From Thermaerobacter sp. PB12/4term (GTDB taxonomy: Bacteria > Bacillota > Sulfobacillia > Thermaerobacterales > Thermaerobacteraceae), in contig NZ_CP048407.1 of assembly GCF_003403315.2 (NCBI RefSeq), forward strand, positions 372,001 to 436,000: a stretch of 64,000 bases of DNA, read 5' to 3'. The translations under genes and the position numbers were made by a program. This document shows, piece by piece, positions 63,932 to 64,000 of this stretch (positions within the stretch are counted from its first letter, which is position 1; every line of letters starts with the position of its first letter). Below the pieces are notes generated by a model that saw nothing but the letters and a program-made list of their open reading frames with translations, searched no databases and was not told the DNA's origin.

Positions 63932-64000
63932 GTCGTTTCCCTTGCCGGCTTTCCTCTTCGCCTCTTCTTCGCTTCTGCTGTGCCTTCTTCTTGTGCTTCT
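63932..64000. other. pyrimidine-rich window edge
   Basis: The plus strand is almost all C and T (CTTC-type repeats). The minus strand reads as Lys/Arg/Glu-rich in all frames with no stop near the terminator, so I cannot show a gene end here. It may be the tail of a Lys-rich gene outside the window. Confidence 0.3.

Noticed and set aside
63932-64000. C terminus of a Lys-rich minus-strand gene entering from the right edge
   Set aside because: All minus frames run on through the terminator without a stop, so a gene end cannot be placed.

Overview
The window comes from a very GC-rich, endospore-forming, aerobic Firmicute. Sporulation markers (a YhbH–SpoVR–PrkA operon, a DUF1657 protein, a Cys-rich coat-like protein), a bacilliredoxin, a Bacillus-type pyruvate kinase with a C-terminal PEP-utiliser domain and a cta-type cytochrome oxidase locus all point this way. 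The combination resembles Thermaerobacter and relatives; that placement is inference from gene content and composition, not a database match. GTG and TTG starts are common and nearly all genes have strong GGAGG-type ribosome sites, which were used to choose starts.

Layout. 1-2790 is AT-rich compared with the rest: an unrecognised gene-free stretch, then a secreted protein of unknown function (signal peptide out of frame by one base) and a small membrane protein, probably acquired DNA. 3088-6517: hemE, a bacilliredoxin, an OsmC-type peroxidase and a convergent TauE-type exporter. 6932-11243: dnaE and a phosphatidylglycerophosphatase A. 12018-15106: a pantothenate cluster (DUF2520 reductase-like gene with a frameshift at two perfect hairpins, panB, panC). 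15617-20000: the yhbH-spoVR-prkA sporulation operon. 20132-24594: DUF1657 gene, pfkA, pyk and mrp. 25008-27354: a membrane-anchored hydrolase and an aspartokinase. 27272-33369: a truncated FhuF-like gene, a Nudix hydrolase, a CatE-like dioxygenase, a two-domain ThyX, a tRNA-Leu(CAA) with its own promoter and terminator, and a VOC-fold remnant.

33451-34950 is a secreted PhoX/DUF839 protein. 35084-38038 holds an SPFH + ribbon-helix-helix gene pair bracketed by a truncated and an intact copy of the same SDR gene. The SDR lies at the end of a minus-strand acyl-CoA catabolism operon (esterase, CoA-transferase, two acyl-CoA ligases, thiolase, SDR; 45265 down to 37271). 45567-48365 encodes two zinc dehydrogenases and a cupin. 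48412-50960 encodes two poorly known minus-strand proteins. 51337-58908 is the respiratory locus: heme A synthase (ctaA) and heme O synthase (ctaB) convergent on a bidirectional terminator, then ctaC, ctaD, two subunit III paralogues, subunit IV and a small membrane protein. 59086-63874 holds a secreted CAP-domain protein, a Pro/Gly-rich protein, an 18-cysteine coat-like protein and an M23 peptidase domain protein without a signal peptide; this looks like a cell- or spore-surface group.

No rRNA, CRISPR array, intact insertion sequence or prophage was seen. The most unusual signals are: two single-base frameshifts, each in a homopolymer run (one inside twin perfect hairpins); the 542-bp nearly identical SDR tract with an abrupt edge, suggesting gene conversion; the two-domain ThyX with a divided signature; the tandem operator-like repeat beside the CatE-like gene; and the surface-protein group at the right end.
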